DNA of 12,395 nt from contig JAIEBL010000176.1 of the NCBI GenBank assembly GCA_029069015.1, positions 1-12,395 of the forward strand, read 5' to 3'. The stretch is from Clostridiales bacterium (GTDB lineage Bacteria > Bacillota > Clostridia > Christensenellales > Pumilibacteraceae). The notes under the pieces are model-generated. The model saw nothing but the letters and a program-made list of their open reading frames with translations. It ran no database searches and was not told where the DNA came from. Made by a program: the position numbers and the translations under genes. Of this stretch, positions 9,231 to 12,395 are shown one piece after another. How positions within the stretch are numbered: the stretch's first letter is position 1; each line of letters opens with the position of its first letter.

Positions 9231-10733
9231 ATGGGCAAAGCAAAAATCGGGTTTGATTTGCAGGACAAAATCGGCGCGATAGACGACAGAGTGTACGGTA
9301 CGTTTGCCGAGCACTTGGGTCGTATGATATACAACGGCATTTACGAGCCGAAGCATCCGCTTGCCGACAAGCAAGGGTTTCGGACGGACGTGCTCGAAGC
9401 CGTAAAAGCTTTAAATATTCCGATCATCCGTTACCCCGGCGGCAACTTCGTTTCGGGCTACAATTGGGAAGACGGCGTCGGCCCTAAAAAGAAACGCCCG
9501 AAGAGGTTGGAACTTGCCTGGTCGGCGGTCGAAACGAACGAAGTGGGCATCCACGAGTTCGCCGATTGGTGCGAGAAAGTGGGCACGAAGATCATGATGG
9601 CGGTCAACCTCGGCACGCGCGGCATGGACGACGCTCGTCGTCTTATGGAATACTGCAATTTCCCCGGCGGCACGGAGCTTTCGGACTGGCGTATTAAAAA
9701 CGGCCGCAAAGAACCGTTCGGCATCAAGCTTTGGTGCTTGGGCAACGAAATGGATGGTCCTTGGCAGATGGGGCATAAAACGGCGAAAGAGTACGGCCGC
9801 GTCGCCTGCGAAACGAGCAAACTCTTAAAGCTACTCGACCCCGAGTCGGAAACGGTCGCTTGCGGTAGCTCCAACCGCGATATGTGCACGTATAAACAAT
9901 GGGAGCGTGAAGTGCTCCAAGAGTGCTACGAAGTGGTGGACTATCTGTCGCTTCACCAATACTTTGCGCCCTCGAACGTGGACGGCGATCACCGTTCGTA
10001 CCTCACGCTTGCCGAAAACATGGACGCCTTTATCCGCGAAGTCGTGGAAATCTGCGACGAAGTGGGTAAAGCCAAGGGCAGCGATAAAAAGATCAATCTT
10101 TCCTTCGATGAATGGAACGTTTGGTATCATTCTTCCGAGCAGGATAAGCAGATCCCTCGCTGGCAGGTTGCACCCCCGCAACTCGAAGACATCTACAACG
10201 AAGAGGATGCGGTGCTTTTTGCGACCATGCTCAATACGCTTATCTCGCACTGCGACCGCGTAAAAGTGGCTTGCCTTGCCCAGCTCGTAAACGTGATCGC
10301 GCCGATCATGACCAAACCGGGCGGCGGCATGTTCCTGCAAACGATTTATTATCCTTATTTCTATGCATCCAACTACGGACGCGGCGAAGCGCTCCGTCCC
10401 GATATCACCTGCACGAAGTACGATTGCGCGAAGTTCAAGGGCGCGAAAGCGATGCACGTTTCGGGCGTGCTCAACCGTGACGGCGAGCTGTTCGTTATGG
10501 CGGCGAACCGCAGCGGCGAAGCGGAAGAGGTTACGCTTACCGTAAAGGGCGGGGACGTGGCGAGCGTGATCGAATGCAAGCGTCTTTCGGGCGACGCAAA
10601 AGCGGGCAACTCGTTCGAGAACCCCAACAACATTGCGCCCGTAGCCGCCGAGTGCAAAATCACCGAAGAGGGCGTTACGTTTACCGCGCCCGCCGAGAGC
10701 GTACACTTCATTCGACTGGCGTTAAAGAAGTAA
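9231..10733 (+). CDS. abfA: GH51 alpha-L-arabinofuranosidase, intracellular
   Basis: A 500-residue retaining glycosidase of family GH51 that removes terminal alpha-L-arabinofuranosyl units from arabinan, arabinoxylan or arabinogalactan oligosaccharides. The length is normal for the cytoplasmic bacterial type. The N-terminal part shows YGTFAEHLGRMIYNGIYEP and IRYPGGNFVSGYNWEDGVGP, typical of the family's barrel. The acid/base is E173 in WCLGNEMDGPWQMGH, and the nucleophile is E294 in LSFDEWNVWYH. VNVIAPI and the SVHFIRL ending belong to the C-terminal beta-sandwich. No signal peptide is present, so its substrates must be imported. ATG 9231 follows AGGAGG by 6 bases, a very strong site. The gene seems to stand alone: its own promoter lies upstream, and a hairpin follows at 10781. 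The symbol follows Bacillus usage; exact substrate preference cannot be read from sequence. Confidence 0.95.
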   Translation: MGKAKIGFDLQDKIGAIDDRVYGTFAEHLGRMIYNGIYEPKHPLADKQGFRTDVLEAVKALNIPIIRYPGGNFVSGYNWEDGVGPKKKRPKRLELAWSAVETNEVGIHEFADWCEKVGTKIMMAVNLGTRGMDDARRLMEYCNFPGGTELSDWRIKNGRKEPFGIKLWCLGNEMDGPWQMGHKTAKEYGRVACETSKLLKLLDPESETVACGSSNRDMCTYKQWEREVLQECYEVVDYLSLHQYFAPSNVDGDHRSYLTLAENMDAFIREVVEICDEVGKAKGSDKKINLSFDEWNVWYHSSEQDKQIPRWQVAPPQLEDIYNEEDAVLFATMLNTLISHCDRVKVACLAQLVNVIAPIMTKPGGGMFLQTIYYPYFYASNYGRGEALRPDITCTKYDCAKFKGAKAMHVSGVLNRDGELFVMAANRSGEAEEVTLTVKGGDVASVIECKRLSGDAKAGNSFENPNNIAPVAAECKITEEGVTFTAPAESVHFIRLALKK

Positions 10734-10780
10734 CCTCTGCATAGAAAGGAACGGCAGAAAAGTATTAAAAAATAATTACC

Positions 10781-10822
10781 GAGAGGGCAAAGGACGTAAA
10801 GCGGCTTTTGCCCTTCTCTTTA
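10781..10822 (+). terminator. Probable terminator after the GH51 gene
   Basis: GAGAGGGCAAAG (10781-10792) pairs with CTTTTGCCCTTCTC (near 10805-10818) with one mismatch or bulge around a loop of about 12 bases. The tail is TTCTCTTTAC, so the T run is weak. On the opposite strand the stem is followed by GGTAATTATTTTTT, which would also allow termination from the right. Confidence 0.55.
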
Positions 10823-11054
10823 CAAATTCCTAATATTTTACAGTATAAAATCCTAATAAAGCACATGGGCAAAATTCACTAGTTTGTATGTTTTGCGCGT
10901 ATATGCAAAAACGGGAATTTTGCCTGCTTTTGGGGTAAAAATCCGCCGAAAATGTGGCGTTTTCGGGCGAAATCGGGTAAAATCACAAAAAAAGATTTTG
11001 CGAAAAATCGCCGAACTGCGTATGGAAAAAATTTTAATTAGATAAAAGAGGGTA
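10823..11054. other. AT-rich intergenic region with scattered inverted repeats, no gene
   Basis: No coding region is supported here. Seen: a near-direct repeat TCCTAATA (around 10827 and 10850), a 7-bp stem CCGAAAA/TTTTCGG (10946-10952 with 10960-10966), and GATTTT/AAAATC near 10995-11010. GGGCAAAATTCACTAGT (10867-10883) is matched in inverted form near 11090-11110. The stretch separates two sugar-degradation genes that seem to be independently controlled. Confidence 0.5.
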
Positions 11055-11083
11055 TTGACACGCGCGCGTGTAAGGTTTATAAT
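11055..11083 (+). promoter_or_regulatory. Consensus sigma-A promoter with palindromic operator in the spacer
   Basis: TTGACA (11055-11060) and TATAAT (11078-11083) are both perfect and 17 bases apart. The spacer is largely filled by a perfect 14-bp palindrome, ACACGCGCGCGTGT (11058-11071), which also overlaps the last three bases of the -35 box. A protein bound there would block RNA polymerase, as expected for a sugar-responsive repressor. Which repressor family binds it is not evident; no regulator gene is in the window. Transcription should start near 11090. Confidence 0.88.
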
Positions 11084-11095
11084 TCTCGTACTAGT

Positions 11096-11143
11096 GGGCG
11101 AATTATGCCCTGCCGTTTTTTGCGTGCAAAAAAGCAAAGGCGG
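11096..11143 (+). other. Hairpins in the ~115-base leader of the GH35 gene
   Basis: After the promoter comes GGGC-N7-GCCC (11096-11110). It is followed by TTTTTTGC-GT-GCAAAAAA (11116-11133), which may extend through GCC/GGC (11112-11114 with 11139-11141). The leader from about 11090 to 11203 is long for a simple glycosidase gene. No known riboswitch is recognised. Confidence 0.4.
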
Positions 11144-11203
11144 AAAAGTCCTCAGGTCCAAACACAAAATGATGAGATTAGTGCAGACAGGAGCGTAGTG
11201 TGC

Positions 11204-12395
11204 ATGGTAGCGTTGAGCGGTAAAGGCGTATCGGTAAACGGCGAGTACAAGGTATTGGTGTGTGCGTCTTTTTTCTATTTCCGTATACCCAAAACGCAAT
11301 GGGCGGAACGGGCGGATGCTTTGGTTTCGGCGGGGTACAACACGGTAGACGTGTATTTCCCCTGGAACTGGCACGAGCTCGAACCGGGTGTTTACCGTTT
11401 CGACGGCGATGCCGACGTGGACGAGTTTTTGAAGATATGCGCCGACAGGGGCTTGATGATCGTAGCGCGCCCCGGCCCGTACATTTGTTCGGAATGGGAT
11501 AACGGAGCGCTTCCTGCCTGGATCGCGGCAAAAGGCAATCTTCGCTCTGCCGACAAAATGTTCCTTGCGGACGTGAAAAAATGGTACGATCAGATCCTGC
11601 CGCATATTAAGAAGTTCGAGTATAACGGCAAAGGCGGCGTGATCTTGTTGCAGCTCGACAACGAGCTTGACTTCTTCGATTGCCCCGATCCCGATACCTA
11701 CATAGGGGCGCTCAGGGACATGGCGCTTGCTCACGGCATTTCCGTACCGCTGTTTGCGTGCGCAGGTCAGCTTTGCGCACCCAACGCAGGCGGCAAGACG
11801 AAAGGCGTTGCGCCGACCTACAATTTCTATCCCAACAGCTTTGACGAAACCTACGACTCGGTCATGCGGTACTACGCCGATGCGTTGCAAGAACAGAACT
11901 TGCCGCTCCTTATCAGCGAAACGAACCGCGACGCGTTCCTGCTTCGGCGCGAGTTTGCGTCGGGCGCGAAGCTTCTCGGCGCGTATAACCAGGTGGGCGG
12001 ATCGAACTTCGGCTTTACCGAATCGGTCAATAACTGGGGGCAACCGCTCTCCTTCCTGACGGCAATGTACGACTTCTGGTCGCTTGTAACGACGCTCGGC
12101 GAGTATTCGGGCGACATCGACCGTCAGAGGATCTTCAATGGCTTCCTTCGCGCCGTACCCGAAATCGGGGCGGCAGTGCCGTATCACGGCGATATAAAAG
12201 TGAACGCTACGTTCACGGCGGCAGAGCAATCGAATGCCCTACAACTGCCGAGCGGCGGCGTGGTCGTCTGTGTGAGCGACTTCTCGGGTGACGGCACGGC
12301 CGAAGTGACGGCATGCGGACACACCGTTAAGCTTTCCATGATCAAAGAAGAAAGCATATTCCTGCCCTTCAACGTGAAATTCGGCAAATTAGTCG
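11204..12395 (+). CDS. GH35 beta-galactosidase-like glycosidase (3' end outside window)
   Basis: The first 397 residues of a family GH35 protein, whose members release beta-linked galactose from non-reducing ends. The N-terminal block is typical: FFYFRIPKTQWAERADAL, AGYNTVDVYFPWNWHELEPGVYRFDG, and the RPGPYICSEWDNGALPAW stretch (about 89-106). The likely acid/base is E154 in LLQLDNELDF. The likely nucleophile is E239 in LLISETNRDAF, with YNQVGGSNFGFTES after it. The acid/base signature departs from the usual Q-x-E-N-E-[FY] (D152 for E, L155 for F/Y), so this is a divergent member and its sugar specificity is uncertain. No signal peptide is seen; the protein should be cytoplasmic. ATG 11204 is preceded by AGGAG with 10 bases between. 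An in-frame GTG at 11198 with 4 bases of spacing is an alternative start adding two residues. A consensus promoter with a palindromic operator lies upstream. The frame is open at the window end. Confidence 0.88.
   Translation, partial: MVALSGKGVSVNGEYKVLVCASFFYFRIPKTQWAERADALVSAGYNTVDVYFPWNWHELEPGVYRFDGDADVDEFLKICADRGLMIVARPGPYICSEWDNGALPAWIAAKGNLRSADKMFLADVKKWYDQILPHIKKFEYNGKGGVILLQLDNELDFFDCPDPDTYIGALRDMALAHGISVPLFACAGQLCAPNAGGKTKGVAPTYNFYPNSFDETYDSVMRYYADALQEQNLPLLISETNRDAFLLRREFASGAKLLGAYNQVGGSNFGFTESVNNWGQPLSFLTAMYDFWSLVTTLGEYSGDIDRQRIFNGFLRAVPEIGAAVPYHGDIKVNATFTAAEQSNALQLPSGGVVVCVSDFSGDGTAEVTACGHTVKLSMIKEESIFLPFNVKFGKLV

Noticed and set aside
10853..12229. A long minus-strand open frame (458 codons) opposite the GH35 gene
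   Set aside because: It is antisense to a clearly conserved glycosidase and runs on into non-coding AT-rich DNA. Its translation has no recognisable fold and is Arg/His/Val-rich, as antisense shadows usually are.

Overview
The window looks like chromosome of a Gram-positive, Clostridia-like bacterium (Bacillota), probably an uncultured gut or rumen lineage. The grounds are Gram-positive-type gyrB and gyrA side by side, strong AGGAGG-type ribosome sites, consensus sigma-A promoters, a TatD-linked radical SAM gene, and cytoplasmic plant-sugar glycosidases. Base composition is moderately high in GC (judged by eye), with AT-rich intergenic gaps. Finer placement is not possible from sequence reading alone.

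Layout. 1-2123 (+) is a tight operon: the 3' end of metG (methionyl-tRNA synthetase with a C-terminal tRNA-binding domain), overlapped by tatD, then a TTG-started radical SAM gene of the TatD-associated type. 2124-2484 is a gene-free gap with two compact hairpins, an intrinsic terminator and an extended -10 promoter. 2485-7048 (+) is gyrB followed by gyrA, the two subunits of DNA gyrase; the 130-bp gap between them is an imperfect 60-bp tandem duplication. A strong, probably bidirectional terminator at 7081-7117 separates gyrA from a MATE-family efflux gene on the minus strand (7220-8848). The MATE gene lies between two related long inverted-repeat elements, and the last ~22 codons of its reading frame run into one of them. 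9231-10733 (+) is an intracellular GH51 alpha-L-arabinofuranosidase with its own promoter. After a 470-bp AT-rich gap, a perfect TTGACA-17-TATAAT promoter with a 14-bp palindrome in its spacer drives a GH35 beta-galactosidase-like gene that runs off the window end.

How the genes work together. The left half is housekeeping: Met-tRNA charging, a TatD nuclease-fold hydrolase with an uncharacterised radical SAM partner, and control of DNA supercoiling. The right half is accessory: an exporter and two cytoplasmic glycosidases. The glycosidases fit breakdown of imported arabinose- and galactose-containing oligosaccharides, for example from arabinan, arabinoxylan or arabinogalactan. They appear to be separately promoted and the GH35 gene is probably repressor-controlled.

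No tRNA, rRNA, CRISPR array, transposase or phage gene was seen. No wholly new multi-gene system is evident. The items most worth a second look are the repeat-encoded MATE tail and its flanking repeats, the GH35 promoter palindrome, the non-acidic residue in the GyrA quinolone pocket, the gyrB-gyrA tandem duplication, and the divergent GH35 active-site signature.
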